From Thermococcus indicus (GTDB lineage Archaea; Methanobacteriota_B; Thermococci; Thermococcales; Thermococcaceae): 64,000 nt of DNA. Where the stretch lies: the NCBI RefSeq assembly GCF_006274605.1, contig NZ_CP040846.1, positions 124,001 through 188,000 of the forward strand, in the 5' to 3' direction. The notes below the pieces were generated by a model, which saw nothing but the letters and a program-made list of their open reading frames with translations, ran no database searches and had not been told where the DNA came from. Below, in pieces: positions 42,625 through 51,976 of this stretch. The translations under genes and the position numbers were made by a program. Every line of letters starts with the position of its first letter. Position 1 is the first letter of the stretch.

Positions 42625-43476
42625 ATGTCCATCAGGGTAAAATTCGCGGCACTCTACGCCCTGCTCTTCACATTGATGACCCTCATGATGGGGTACAGCG
42701 TTAAAAACTCCGGGCTTCAGCGGAGCGAGGCCTCCTCCTTCAGCGTTCTGCTGCTTGCGATCGTTGTCGCGTCCCTGCTGGTCATCCTACTCGTTCTTCT
42801 GAGCTGGAGGGACCTCTCGCCGGGCAAGAAAAAGTATCCCGTTAACGTCAGGTCCTACCTGATGGCCTGGGCGTTCGCGATAGCAGGCACGGCGGGGATA
42901 CTCTACTACCTGGAAAGAACCCGCGCGGCTAATGTGCCTTCCAACCTCACGTTAAACCGCTCCCTCAACAACACGACCGCCGGTGTTGCCACTCCCCCCG
43001 CCCCCGTTTACCACAACGACACCGTTTCAGCCGCCCCTCCCTCGGGGGTCCCCTCGAGCTACGTCCTCTACGGCGCGGCGCTTCTCTTTCTTGCGGGACT
43101 CGTTTACTTCGCCGTCCTCTACTACCGCGAGGCCCTCAGAAGGAGGAAGCTCAGGGAGATGAGGCTTAAGGCGGAACTCTTTGACAGGAAGGTGGAGGAG
43201 CTGGGCCTGGATATGTTCAGCGACCCGCGAGAGGCGATCGTTGGAATATACAAGAACGCCGTCCTCTGGCTGGAGATACTCGGCGTTCCCTATCAGGAGA
43301 GCTGGACCCACCGGGAGCACGCGGAGAGGGTTCAGGTTTTCAGGGAGCCCTTCAGGGGCATAACGGGGCTCTTTGAGAAGGCAAAGTACGCCCCGGAGAA
43401 GGTTACCTGGGAGGACGCGAAGAGGGCGCTCGAGCTTTACAGGAAGATGAGAGGTGCGGTCGATGAGGCTTCATAA
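42625..43476 (+). CDS. DUF4129-domain membrane protein
   Basis: 283 residues from ATG 42625 (TTG 42616 possible). Helices near residues 7-25, 38-58, 75-92 and 145-165; the loop between helices 3 and 4 is Asn/Thr/Pro rich (NLTLNRSLNNTT). The C-terminal cytosolic DUF4129 region (REAIVGIYKNAVLWLEILGV, ESWTHREHAERV) is a degenerate transglutaminase-linked module. First gene of a DUF4129-MoxR-DUF58 operon. TATA TTTTAAAC near 42588 suggests an almost leaderless transcript. Confidence 0.82.
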   Translation: MSIRVKFAALYALLFTLMTLMMGYSVKNSGLQRSEASSFSVLLLAIVVASLLVILLVLLSWRDLSPGKKKYPVNVRSYLMAWAFAIAGTAGILYYLERTRAANVPSNLTLNRSLNNTTAGVATPPAPVYHNDTVSAAPPSGVPSSYVLYGAALLFLAGLVYFAVLYYREALRRRKLREMRLKAELFDRKVEELGLDMFSDPREAIVGIYKNAVLWLEILGVPYQESWTHREHAERVQVFREPFRGITGLFEKAKYAPEKVTWEDAKRALELYRKMRGAVDEAS

Positions 43477-43915
43477 GGCCCTCCTGTTTATTGGCTCCGT
43501 CCTGCTGCTCGCGGCCACGCTGGCCGGCTCCTACCTGGTCAGGTGGCTCGCTGTGCTTTTCCTTGGAGCGGTGCTCGCGTTCTTCCTGTTCGGTGTCGAG
43601 ATAAAGGTGGCGAGGCAGAGGATAAGCCGCGGAGTGAAGGTCGAGAGGAAGACCGACGTGGACAGAACCGTTTCCCTCCTTCGGAAGGCCAGGACTGGGC
43701 GGGTTGCACGCTCCCTGGTGGAGGAGAAGATAGTGGAAATCTACGCCACCCTGTCCGACGACTACAACCCTACATATCACTCCCTCCTGACGAACCCGAA
43801 CGAGGCCGTAAGGACCCTCCGTGCGGAGGGGGATTTCCTCGACAACCTTGAGAAGGCCCTTGAGATTGTGGAGGCTGATCTGAATGAGAGTGGAGGAGAT
43901 ACACGAGAAAGGTAA
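43463..43915 (+). CDS. Membrane-anchored helical protein of the MoxR operon
   Basis: 150 residues from ATG 43463 (AGAGGTG upstream), overlapping the previous gene by 14 bases. Two helices in residues 6-45, then a soluble helical region (SLLRKARTGRVARSLVEEKIVEIY). Overlaps the MoxR gene by 32 bases. No recognised family; conserved-looking position suggests it belongs to the MoxR/DUF58 complex. Confidence 0.75.
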   Translation: MRLHKALLFIGSVLLLAATLAGSYLVRWLAVLFLGAVLAFFLFGVEIKVARQRISRGVKVERKTDVDRTVSLLRKARTGRVARSLVEEKIVEIYATLSDDYNPTYHSLLTNPNEAVRTLRAEGDFLDNLEKALEIVEADLNESGGDTRER

Positions 43916-44837
43916 CGCCGTCCTTGAGGAGGTCAAGAAAGCGATAGTTGGAAAGGACGAGGTGCTGAGGCTTATCCTGACCACGATACTCGCCGATGGC
44001 CACGTCCTGCTGGAAGATTTGCCAGGACTGGCCAAGACCCTGATGGCCAAGAGCTTCGCGAAGGCCCTGGGAGTCCAGTTCACCCGCGTCCAGTTCACGC
44101 CGGACCTGCTCCCGAGCGACATACTTGGGGTGAGCGTCTTCAACCAGAAGACCCTAGAGTTCGAGTTCAGGAAGGGGCCGGTCTTCACGAACGTCCTCCT
44201 GGCGGACGAGATCAACCGCGCCCCGCCGAAGACACAGAGCGCGCTCCTCGAGGCCATGCAGGAGAGGCAGGCCACGATTGAGGGGAACACCTACTCACTG
44301 CCCAGGCCGCTCATAGTCATAGCCACGCAGAACCCGATAGAGCAGGAGGGAACCTACCCCCTCCCCGAGGCCCAGCTCGACAGGTTCCTCGTCAGGCTTC
44401 GCGTTGGTTATCCCTCCAAGGCGGAGGAGATAGAGATACTCCGCAGGAGAATGGCCAGGAAGAAGGAGGAACCGGACGTTCGTACCGTCCTGAGCGCGGA
44501 GGAAGTAGTCAAGATGCAGAGGACGGTCGAGGAGGTCTACGTCAGCGACGCCATACTGGAGTACATAACCGACATCGTGACGGCCACCCGGGAGGACAAG
44601 AGGGAGATAGAGATAGGCGCCTCTCCAAGGGGAAGCCTGGCCCTGCTCAAGCTCTCCAGGGCCTACGCAGCCCTCAACGGCAGGGACTACGTGATTCCGG
44701 ACGACGTCAAAGCCGTGGCAGTTCCGGCCCTGAGCCACAGGCTCATCCTCAAGCGCGAGCTGTGGTACACCAAGGTGAGCCAGGAGAGCATAATGGAGAA
44801 GCTCCTCGAGCGTGTTCCGGTTCCTAAATTCGAGTGA
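43884..44837 (+). CDS. MoxR-type AAA+ ATPase
   Basis: 317 residues. Walker A is the MoxR variant [15 protein letters not shown] (about residues 42-56), Walker [23 protein letters not shown], sensor [22 protein letters not shown] and the C-terminal [16 protein letters not shown]. MoxR ATPases act as chaperones that activate or mature partner proteins, commonly with DUF58/VWA proteins, as here. Confidence 0.95.
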   Translation: MRVEEIHEKGNAVLEEVKKAIVGKDEVLRLILTTILADGHVLLEDLPGLAKTLMAKSFAKALGVQFTRVQFTPDLLPSDILGVSVFNQKTLEFEFRKGPVFTNVLLADEINRAPPKTQSALLEAMQERQATIEGNTYSLPRPLIVIATQNPIEQEGTYPLPEAQLDRFLVRLRVGYPSKAEEIEILRRRMARKKEEPDVRTVLSAEEVVKMQRTVEEVYVSDAILEYITDIVTATREDKREIEIGASPRGSLALLKLSRAYAALNGRDYVIPDDVKAVAVPALSHRLILKRELWYTKVSQESIMEKLLERVPVPKFE

Positions 44838-44846
44838 GGTGAAACG

Positions 44847-46151
44847 GTGCAGCCGGTTCCCAGAACCCCAACGCCCGTTGAACCCGGGAATGGGCCTGAT
44901 GAAGGTGCGGGGCCAGAGGGGAGAATGGTTCCAACCGAGAAGGCGGAAGAGCTTTTCCTGGCCCTCTGGCTTCTCGTCCTCATCGCCTTCCTCCTGCTCC
45001 GCTGGGAGCTTGTCTATCTCCTCCTGCCGGCCCTGTGGTTGGTCTTCGTCGCGGTGTTCTTCTTCAAGCCCAGGATGGACGTCGAGCTGGAGAGGGTGAT
45101 TCCCCACAACCGCTTCCTCGAGGGCACCGAGCTGGAGATAGTGCTCAGGATAAGGGCCGGCGAGAGAATTCCGAGCCTCAAGGTGAGGGAGGACCTCCCC
45201 GGGGGGCTCGAGCTGATAGACGGGAGAACCGAGTGGGTGCTGTCACTCAGAAAGGGCGAGCTGAAGGAACTTCGCTACCGCGTTCGGGTTAAGCGCGGAA
45301 TCCACGAGTTCAACTGGGTCGAGCTGAGCTACCGCGACCCCTTCGGCTTCTTCCACTTCACGAAGAAGTTCGACCTCTACACCGAGCTCATAGGCGTTCC
45401 CATAATAGAGGACGTTCCAACGCCATACTCCACGAGGGGAACCAAGATAACCGTCGGCTCCCTCCCGAGCCCCAGGGTAGGCGAGGGCGTGGAGTTCCAC
45501 GCCATCAGGGAGTACCAGCCGGGGGATCCGCTCAAGATAATCAACTGGAAGGCCACCGCGAGAACGGGGAGGATAATGGCCAACGAGTACGAGAGCGAGC
45601 GCAAGGTGGACGTGATATTCATCGTCGATGCTTCCTACACCGGGGAGCTGGTCTTTGACAACCTAGTCCGCGCCGCCGCTTCGCTCATGCTCAACGCCCT
45701 CAACAGCGGAACCAGCTTCGGCCTCCTTCTTGCTGAAGAGGTTCCCCTCTGGGTCCGCCCGGACTACGGTAAGAGGCACTTCTTCAAGTGCATCGACTTC
45801 CTCAGCACGGCCAAGCCCGACAGGAACAACATGATAGCCTACCAGGTTGAGCACTTGATACGTTCCCACTTCCCGCCGAGGGCACAGCTGGTCTACTTCT
45901 CCCCACTCCTTACGGAGGAGAGCAGGGAAGCGCTCAGGATAATGGCCTCCTTCGGTTACAACGTCGTCGTCATCAGCCCGAACCCGTACACCGCAGTTGA
46001 GCCGAAGAACCGCGAGGAGGAGCTGGCAATAAAGCTGCTAGGCCTGCAGAGGAAAGCCGTCTTGCGGAAGATGGCCGGCTACGGCGTGATAATCGACTGG
46101 GACGTCAGGAAGCCGCTGAAGGCCGCGATAGCGGAGGTGATTCAGGTATGA
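44847..46151 (+). CDS. DUF58-family membrane protein (VWA-like)
   Basis: 434 residues from GTG 44847, with GAGGTGA upstream. Two helices at about 33-75, a beta-sandwich segment (EIVLRIRAGERIPSLKVREDL), then the DUF58 motif REYQPGDPLKIINWKATARTG and a VWA-like domain with VDVIFIVDASYTG (a partial MIDAS, D-x-S). Works with the MoxR ATPase just upstream. Overlaps the next gene by four bases (ATGA). Confidence 0.92.
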   Translation: MQPVPRTPTPVEPGNGPDEGAGPEGRMVPTEKAEELFLALWLLVLIAFLLLRWELVYLLLPALWLVFVAVFFFKPRMDVELERVIPHNRFLEGTELEIVLRIRAGERIPSLKVREDLPGGLELIDGRTEWVLSLRKGELKELRYRVRVKRGIHEFNWVELSYRDPFGFFHFTKKFDLYTELIGVPIIEDVPTPYSTRGTKITVGSLPSPRVGEGVEFHAIREYQPGDPLKIINWKATARTGRIMANEYESERKVDVIFIVDASYTGELVFDNLVRAAASLMLNALNSGTSFGLLLAEEVPLWVRPDYGKRHFFKCIDFLSTAKPDRNNMIAYQVEHLIRSHFPPRAQLVYFSPLLTEESREALRIMASFGYNVVVISPNPYTAVEPKNREEELAIKLLGLQRKAVLRKMAGYGVIIDWDVRKPLKAAIAEVIQV

Positions 46152-46570
46152 GGATAAAAAGAAGGCTCTACTCCCTTGCTCCCCTGGTTCTGCTCTTTAT
46201 TCTGCTCGCCCTGATCGACCGCCGCACTCTCCTCCTGCTTCCCTTAGCTCTGATGGGAGTTCAGTGGTACTTCATTGGTTCCCTTTTCCTCGTCTCCGTG
46301 GGGGCGTTCCTCATCTACACGAGGACAGGCGGTCTCTACGGCCTGGCCGTTATGGCTCTGGCCCTTCTGGCCATAGAGATGGGTCACCTCGACAGGGAGA
46401 ATGCTCCCCTGGAGCACTACGCCGTCCTCCTGGCGGCGGTTGGCCTGGCCCTTCCGTCTTACCTGCTGATGGCCTCGGTCTCGCCACTGCTGCCCAGGCT
46501 GGAGGTCACGGCCCTGGCCGCTGTCCTGCTGGTTGTGCTCTACGTCTTCGTCAGGCTGGCGACGGACTAG
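46148..46570 (+). CDS. Membrane protein ending the MoxR/DUF58 operon
   Basis: 140 residues and about five helices covering nearly the whole chain. ATGA overlap with the DUF58 stop indicates translational coupling. No motif visible. The stop overlaps by four bases with that of the convergent sugar-kinase gene. Confidence 0.75.
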   Translation: MRIKRRLYSLAPLVLLFILLALIDRRTLLLLPLALMGVQWYFIGSLFLVSVGAFLIYTRTGGLYGLAVMALALLAIEMGHLDRENAPLEHYAVLLAAVGLALPSYLLMASVSPLLPRLEVTALAAVLLVVLYVFVRLATD

Positions 46571-47397
46571 ATGCTCCAGCTCCCCTTCTTCTTAAGCACC
46601 TCCCTGGCCCGCTCCAGTCCGAGTTTTACGCAGGTCTCCATGGGCTCTCCTTTGGCGTAACCCGCCAGAAATCCGCCGGCGAATGCATCTCCGGCCCCTG
46701 TGGGGTCCACGATTTCATTTTCATTTATGGGGAGCGCCGGAAACTCCCTGAACTCCCCGTCGTAGAGGAGAACTCCCCTCTCGCCCCTGGTCACGACCAC
46801 GATTCCGGCGCCCCATTCGTGGAGAGCCGCCGCGGCCTCCTCGACACTCCCCGCGCGGGTCATGACGAGAGCTTCTCTCTCGTTGGGGAAGACCACCTCG
46901 GCGCGCGAGACGATTTCCCTCATGAGGTCCGTTTTCTCCCGGTAGTCGGCCATGTACGTCGGGTTGAAGTCGAGGCTTATCCTCTTCCCCTCGAGCCTCT
47001 TCAGGGCCTTCAGCTGCTCCTCAGGGGGGATGGGGGCGATGTGGAATATTCCCGCGGCCAGGTACTCCTCTGGAATCGGGGTCTCACCCATGTTCACCGC
47101 AACACCCATATCCACCGGGGCGTCCACGCTCCCGTCCTCGTGGTAGATCATGTAGATGTGAATTGTCTTCCCGGGCAGGATTTGAACGCCCCTCACGTCC
47201 AGGACGGAGGAGAGCTTTTCGAGCCATTCTCCCGGAAAATCCTCCCCCACCCTGGTCACGAGGCCCACTTTTGCGCCGGCTAGGGCGGCGGAGGTGGCCA
47301 CGGCGGCCGCCGCTCCGCCCGGCATGTTCACCCTTCTCCCGTTGGGAAAGACTATTGTGTCTATAGAGACGTGACCTATGACGACGAGCTCGATCAT
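46567..47397 (-). CDS. PfkB/ribokinase-family sugar or nucleoside kinase
   Basis: 276 residues from ATG 47397 (GGGGTGAT upstream). ELVVIGHVSIDTIVFP start, GGAAAAVATSAALAGAKVGLVTRVG (substrate lid region), and the ATP/anion-hole motif NEIVDPTGAGDAFAGGFLAGYA with catalytic Asp. The substrate could be a sugar, a nucleoside or a sugar phosphate. No neighbouring pathway gene helps. Confidence 0.9.
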   Translation of the reverse strand: MIELVVIGHVSIDTIVFPNGRRVNMPGGAAAAVATSAALAGAKVGLVTRVGEDFPGEWLEKLSSVLDVRGVQILPGKTIHIYMIYHEDGSVDAPVDMGVAVNMGETPIPEEYLAAGIFHIAPIPPEEQLKALKRLEGKRISLDFNPTYMADYREKTDLMREIVSRAEVVFPNEREALVMTRAGSVEEAAAALHEWGAGIVVVTRGERGVLLYDGEFREFPALPINENEIVDPTGAGDAFAGGFLAGYAKGEPMETCVKLGLERAREVLKKKGSWSI

Positions 47398-47491
47398 TTT
47401 ATCACCCCATCTAATTCTGGACACTGTGTCATTGAAGTTGACCCATTTATGTTGCCCCTGGTTTTAAGCCAAGCGGTGGGTATGTGAGGTG

Positions 47492-47575
47492 CTGACCTCC
47501 CCCTCGCCCTGAAGGGTGAGGGTTCCAGCGAGGAACCCCCTACCCAATTAGCGGAGAGGTTTGAGGGGTCTCATT
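47492..47575 (-). ncRNA. Candidate omega/reRNA 3' end of the second tnpB element
   Basis: On the minus strand, hairpins GGGTTCC-TCGCT-GGAACCC (47520-47538) and CCCTCACCC-TTCA-GGGCGAGGG (47501-47522) match the shape but not the sequence of those in the first element. The guide would begin CACCTCACA just outside the right end. Boundaries are approximate. Confidence 0.45.
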
Positions 47576-48844
47576 TAGACCCAAAATAAAGCGGGTCTTC
47601 GACCCCTCCGGCCCGGTCTTGGGCCAATTACCCCTCCTCTGAGCGTAAAGACCGCTCAGATTAGGGGTTATGGTTTCCACCACCTTCTTCAAAATGTTAA
47701 AGGCACCAACCAAGTCAGCGTTGAAGATAAGCCCCGTTGCGGGACACAAATAAAGACCACGAACGAAACGGGCCCCTTCATGGGGCTTCCCGCAAACGGG
47801 GCAAAGCTTAGAAGTGAAAGCCTCATTCACGACCAAAACCTGAATACCATACTCTTCCGCAACCTCGGTTAAGCGTTTGATAACCGTATTGAACCGCCAG
47901 ACGTGAGAGAGGAGGAAATTCTGCTTTTTACCCTTATCAGAGCTCCTTGCAATACCTTTAGGATAACCAACGATGATTCTACTAACTCCCAAATCGTAAA
48001 GCCTTCTAACCATTTGCCTTACTGCCGTGTTAATGTAGTGTTTTGCCTGAAGTTTAGCCCTCTCGTGCATTCTTTTAAGTTTTCTGCTCGTTTTCGCCCC
48101 ACTCCTGTTGAGTTTTGACTGATAATCAGCAATTTTTCTTCTCCAGTAGAAGTCGATGCTTTTGAGAGGCTTTCCGTTCACGAGAAAGCTTTCTCCATTC
48201 TCCACATAAACTGCCATCAAGTTGTTAATCCCCAAATCAATTCCCGCTGAGAGATTCCCTTTTGGAGTTCTTGGAAGTTCAATCCACTCCCCACCCTCAA
48301 GTTTTTCCTCGACTGTGAGGCTGACGTGAGCATACCACCTTTTCTTAACGTTGTCATAAGTTATCTCTAACCGCCCTTGCTTGCTCTTCAAGTGTATTCT
48401 GCCCTTGAATTGAATTTCCAAGCGTTTGAACTTTCCAAGGCCTTTGAGGATTAACTTGTTTCCTTCACTCTTGTACTGGTCGTTTCTCAAAACGATTAAG
48501 GGCTTTCTCTTCCCGTCTTCTTTCAGGTAGTTCGGTGGTTTTGGTTTGAGCCAGTTAGAGAGTTCTCCATTCCGCTTTTTCCGAAGGAGCGAAAAGAAAC
48601 TCCGCCATGCTTCAGCATTCTTCCTCGCTATTTGCTGGACGGTTGCTGAGCCGATTTCCTGTTTAAACTCTTCATAAACGGTTTTCTCGGTTTTATTGAA
48701 GTCCACGATTCTGTCCTGGAAGAATTGTTGTCTTCTTAGGAAGTTCACTCTATTCCAGACTTTGGCTCCAATGTCGGCTAACTCAGAAAGGATTTTTGCC
48801 TGCTCTTTTGATGGTTGGAGTTTGAGCGTTACTGTTCTCTTCAT
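47540..48844 (-). CDS. tnpB: TnpB-family nuclease, sister of the 40583 copy
   Basis: 434 residues, full length and clearly homologous throughout to the copy at 40583. Same features: AGIDLGINNL first Asp, VGYPKGIARSS in place of the usual second catalytic Glu, VVNEAFTSKLCPVCG with the candidate replacement Glu, and KCPATG replaced by LCPATG in the ribbon. The frame is intact, so both copies may be active. Confidence 0.88.
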   Translation of the reverse strand: MKRTVTLKLQPSKEQAKILSELADIGAKVWNRVNFLRRQQFFQDRIVDFNKTEKTVYEEFKQEIGSATVQQIARKNAEAWRSFFSLLRKKRNGELSNWLKPKPPNYLKEDGKRKPLIVLRNDQYKSEGNKLILKGLGKFKRLEIQFKGRIHLKSKQGRLEITYDNVKKRWYAHVSLTVEEKLEGGEWIELPRTPKGNLSAGIDLGINNLMAVYVENGESFLVNGKPLKSIDFYWRRKIADYQSKLNRSGAKTSRKLKRMHERAKLQAKHYINTAVRQMVRRLYDLGVSRIIVGYPKGIARSSDKGKKQNFLLSHVWRFNTVIKRLTEVAEEYGIQVLVVNEAFTSKLCPVCGKPHEGARFVRGLYLCPATGLIFNADLVGAFNILKKVVETITPNLSGLYAQRRGNWPKTGPEGSKTRFILGLNETPQTSPLIG

Positions 48845-49081
48845 TTCAAAGTATGGTATGGTTTTTGGGCTTTAAAAAAGATTGCTTTTCCTGCTTAATG
48901 GCTGTTGGGTTGTTTACTGCATCCCCGCCGTGAACGGCGAGGCTTGAGAAAGAAAAAATGTGATGGATTACCACCCTCATAATTTCAACCTATTTTGGAA
49001 CTTTTGGGATGTTTTTAATGGTTTTGTTTAACCAAAAGGTTTTTATATGGCCGTTTAACTATTAGTAGTTGGTGATTCCTT

Positions 49082-50116
49082 ATGTCGAAGTTTGGTCTGT
49101 GGTGGGTTAGGTGGGACGGGAATCTCAGAACTTACGCCTCGAGGATGACCCTTGGAGGAAAACGGCCAACTTCTTACGATGAAGCCGTCCAGTGGTTTAA
49201 GAACAGGGGTTTTGATAGGGTAGTCTTCCTCAGTGGAGAAGGAAAGGGAATCAACTATACTGGAAACGGTTATGATGATGGGCTTCGCATGGCTTTGTGG
49301 CTCTCATCAAGGATCGGCAGCATGGATTACTACGTGCCGATTCCGTTCTACAAGTATGGGAGTAAAAAACCGAGGGATAACCCGTCCGAGGGATTCAATA
49401 ATTCTTACTGGAAGGACTGGATTGACGGTGTCCTTAGTGTTGTTGACAGCAACAGGCTCGGCTTCTACTGGAGTTACGAGAGTTGCCTTCAAACTACTCC
49501 CAATGATAGCACCGGTGTGTCTGTTGAATTCATTCAAAAGATGTCCAACTACGTTCACGACCACGAGCAGGAACTGATTTGGATTCCAGCAACGGGTGGC
49601 AGAGGCGTGTCTTATTTAAATGACCCAAAATATGATGGAATTCTCAAGATTGGTAGCTACTTTGACTACGTTTTTGTCCAGCCTAATTACTACCAGTACT
49701 CAAAGCTAGATGAAGAAGGAAACCATGGTTTACCCTACACTTACGAGAAACTCGTCGAGAAAATCCGCTGGATTCACGAAGAACTCCCCTTGAAAATCAA
49801 GGAGCAAAACCCCAACTCCACGACAAGGGTCTCAATAGAAATGGAAGCCGACAGGACAGTACTGGAAATTCATTGTACCTGCCCAAGAGACTGCCCAGAA
49901 GGCATGAACTGTGATTCTAATATTCACACTTGTTATGAACACTGCAGAGATAACCATCCCCAAAAAGCAATCAATTATGCTCTGGATTACGTTAGAGCAC
50001 TTCAAGACGTTGGCTGGAACCCCCAGGACTTAGCATACTACTTCAGCATAGATTTCAAAGTGATAGACATCCTTCAGGGATACTGCAGGAGGGAATTCAA
50101 TGAGCCGTATGTTTAG
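49082..50116 (+). CDS. DUF4855-like protein
   Basis: 344 residues, no signal peptide evident. Features include KFGLWWVRWDGNLRTYASRM, FYWSYESC, ELIWIPATGGRG and the segment SYFDYVFVQPNYYQY typical of DUF4855, a family with a TIM-barrel glycosidase-like look. A late Cys cluster (HCTCPRDCPEGMNCD...CYEHC, eight Cys in about 30 residues) is unusual. TATA TTTATATG (49042-49049) and GGTGATT precede ATG 49082. It overlaps the secreted protein gene downstream, suggesting joint function at the cell surface. Confidence 0.7.
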   Translation: MSKFGLWWVRWDGNLRTYASRMTLGGKRPTSYDEAVQWFKNRGFDRVVFLSGEGKGINYTGNGYDDGLRMALWLSSRIGSMDYYVPIPFYKYGSKKPRDNPSEGFNNSYWKDWIDGVLSVVDSNRLGFYWSYESCLQTTPNDSTGVSVEFIQKMSNYVHDHEQELIWIPATGGRGVSYLNDPKYDGILKIGSYFDYVFVQPNYYQYSKLDEEGNHGLPYTYEKLVEKIRWIHEELPLKIKEQNPNSTTRVSIEMEADRTVLEIHCTCPRDCPEGMNCDSNIHTCYEHCRDNHPQKAINYALDYVRALQDVGWNPQDLAYYFSIDFKVIDILQGYCRREFNEPYV

Positions 50117-51974
50117 TCTTCGCCTTTTTCTTATCCTCTTACTTCTAATCCCTCCTATCTCTTTTCATGGAGCCACTGCTTCCAGCACACAAACGTTCCA
50201 GGCGTATCAAATCACAATTAAAGGCGTTAGACCCCCAAGCACTGGAATTTCACCATACTTCATCATCACTGTGAAGCCCCACTGGAGAGCAAACGGTTCA
50301 TACCCCGGTGAATACCGCCTCCTCTACCTCGCGTACTCCTCGTATTATAACATCACCAACTGGACCCTCCGATACGTGAACATCACGAACCTGCCGGGAG
50401 TCACCCACAAGCTTGGGAACGTAACCCTGCCCTGGCCGACGAACCGGTTCGACGTGTTTGCCTACCACAACGACCCGGTTCTGCACTGGTGGGCCGAGAA
50501 CAACACCACTTACGATTACTTCCTCAATATGGGAGTACCAGTAGTCGTCAAGTACAAACCGTCCAATTTTCAGTTGATTGGACGCGTGGAAGGGGAATAC
50601 GTTGTGTTCAGGGGTTTTAACACGACTTTCAAGGTTCCGGTGGAGGAGCTTTTAAAATACTACCCCAGGCATTTTCTGAATGACCTCGGAGGGATATTGT
50701 ATTTTGACGTGGTTGACATCTGGAACGCTACCAATGCCTCCTTTATAACTTATCACAGAAAATGCTTTATCATTTACCCTCTGCGTTTGAGTTATTGGGA
50801 GACTAATGGAAGGGTCTACGTGGGTGTTAATTTTTCAGAGGGCGTTGAGTTAAAAGTCAACCAGTCAATTCCAATCCTTCTCTATTTGAACAACGAAACG
50901 TTAAAGCCGATAGTGGACGTTTTGGGATTAATCACGCCCCAGGGCGACCCCCTCAGAAACCTGCCAAATCCAATCATCGCAACGATTTCCCAAACTTGGA
51001 TAACCCCAACTCCCGCTCACGAGATTTTCTCTGAGTTTTTCGATGATGATAGGTATCCGCGCTATGTCTCGCTTTTTTATTCCGTGGTTTCGAACGGTAG
51101 TTCCGCGGTTCTCGTTGTCACGATGAAGGAACCCGGGTGGATACCCTATCATTACTCCTACCTCGTCGTGAACGGTGTTCCTAAGTTCTTCAACCTCTCG
51201 CCCACCTGGAGGAACACCAGCAAACCCTGGTGCTGGCATTGCGAGTACAAGTTTGGCGTCTGGAAGGGACATTACGAACTCCTCTGGGAGTCGTCGTACA
51301 ATAAGGGTGTTTACGTGCTCAACGGAACCTGCTGGCGGCTGGTTTCAGAGTCCCCTAAGGGTTTCCATGCCTCCAACGGTTCCGTGGCGAGGGGAGTTGT
51401 TGAGGGTAGCTATATGGTCTTCCGCTTTAACGGGACGACCCTTAGAATTCCGCTCCGAGAATTGGAGGAGTATTATCCTCCAAGGGTGTGGGAGTGGCAA
51501 CTCATCGCGGCAAAGGACGGAAATGGCTACCTGATACTCCCTGCCGTGTGGTTTTATTACGGGAATTATTATTATGCAGGGGGTTCTAGTTTTGGAGTGG
51601 TGTGGGGTCCGGGGGATTTTCTTTTACCGGTGGATAATTCTTCCGGTGTTTACGCGCTGTATTACGTGAATGGGACCTTGAGGCCGGCTTTTGATTTGCT
51701 CCGGCTTATGGGTCCCCAAGGGGATTGGATGAGGAATCTGCCTGGCTTTAGGGTTCTGCCCAACCAGTATTTCAATTCGAGCGTGACTTTTGGAGTCTGC
51801 AGTGCTGGAACACAAACGCAAGCGGAGCGCACGAACACCTCAACCCGGACAGTTGGGAGAACTACTACTCCAACTTCAACAGGCACAAAAGAAAAAAGCA
51901 TCTGTGGACCGGGGTTTATGGTTTTGCTTGCGGTCGTTGGTCTTCTCGCAGAAAGAACACGTAAGAGGGGGTAA
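50100..51974 (+). CDS. CGP-CTERM surface protein
   Basis: 624 residues. Signal peptide FSLRLFLILLLLIPPISFHGATA. Large extracellular beta-rich, aromatic-rich body with two related halves: both contain a NxxxKPIVDVLGLITPQGD / RPAFDLLRLMGPQGD segment. Thr-rich spacer (about 565-595) and a C-terminal CGP-CTERM tail, CGPGFMVLLAVVGLLAERTRK. That tail is a Thermococcales surface-sorting signal thought to be processed and lipid-anchored. GGAGGG precedes the ATG, which overlaps the DUF4855-like gene. Confidence 0.8.
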   Translation: MSRMFSLRLFLILLLLIPPISFHGATASSTQTFQAYQITIKGVRPPSTGISPYFIITVKPHWRANGSYPGEYRLLYLAYSSYYNITNWTLRYVNITNLPGVTHKLGNVTLPWPTNRFDVFAYHNDPVLHWWAENNTTYDYFLNMGVPVVVKYKPSNFQLIGRVEGEYVVFRGFNTTFKVPVEELLKYYPRHFLNDLGGILYFDVVDIWNATNASFITYHRKCFIIYPLRLSYWETNGRVYVGVNFSEGVELKVNQSIPILLYLNNETLKPIVDVLGLITPQGDPLRNLPNPIIATISQTWITPTPAHEIFSEFFDDDRYPRYVSLFYSVVSNGSSAVLVVTMKEPGWIPYHYSYLVVNGVPKFFNLSPTWRNTSKPWCWHCEYKFGVWKGHYELLWESSYNKGVYVLNGTCWRLVSESPKGFHASNGSVARGVVEGSYMVFRFNGTTLRIPLRELEEYYPPRVWEWQLIAAKDGNGYLILPAVWFYYGNYYYAGGSSFGVVWGPGDFLLPVDNSSGVYALYYVNGTLRPAFDLLRLMGPQGDWMRNLPGFRVLPNQYFNSSVTFGVCSAGTQTQAERTNTSTRTVGRTTTPTSTGTKEKSICGPGFMVLLAVVGLLAERTRKRG

Positions 51975-51976
51975 CA

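Larger units (their letters stand above)
47492..48959 (-). mobile_element. Second IS605/IS1341-like tnpB element, opposite orientation
   Basis: About 1468 bases. On the minus strand the left end is TTTTTTCTTTCTCAAG followed by a CCUCGCCG-UUCA-CGGCGGGG hairpin (48923-48942) and ATGCAGTAAAC; the right end is GGAGGTCAG (47492-47500). Left flank reads ATCAC, compared with TTTAC for the other copy. It lies between genes, next to the promoter of the DUF4855-like gene. No tnpA. Confidence 0.82.
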
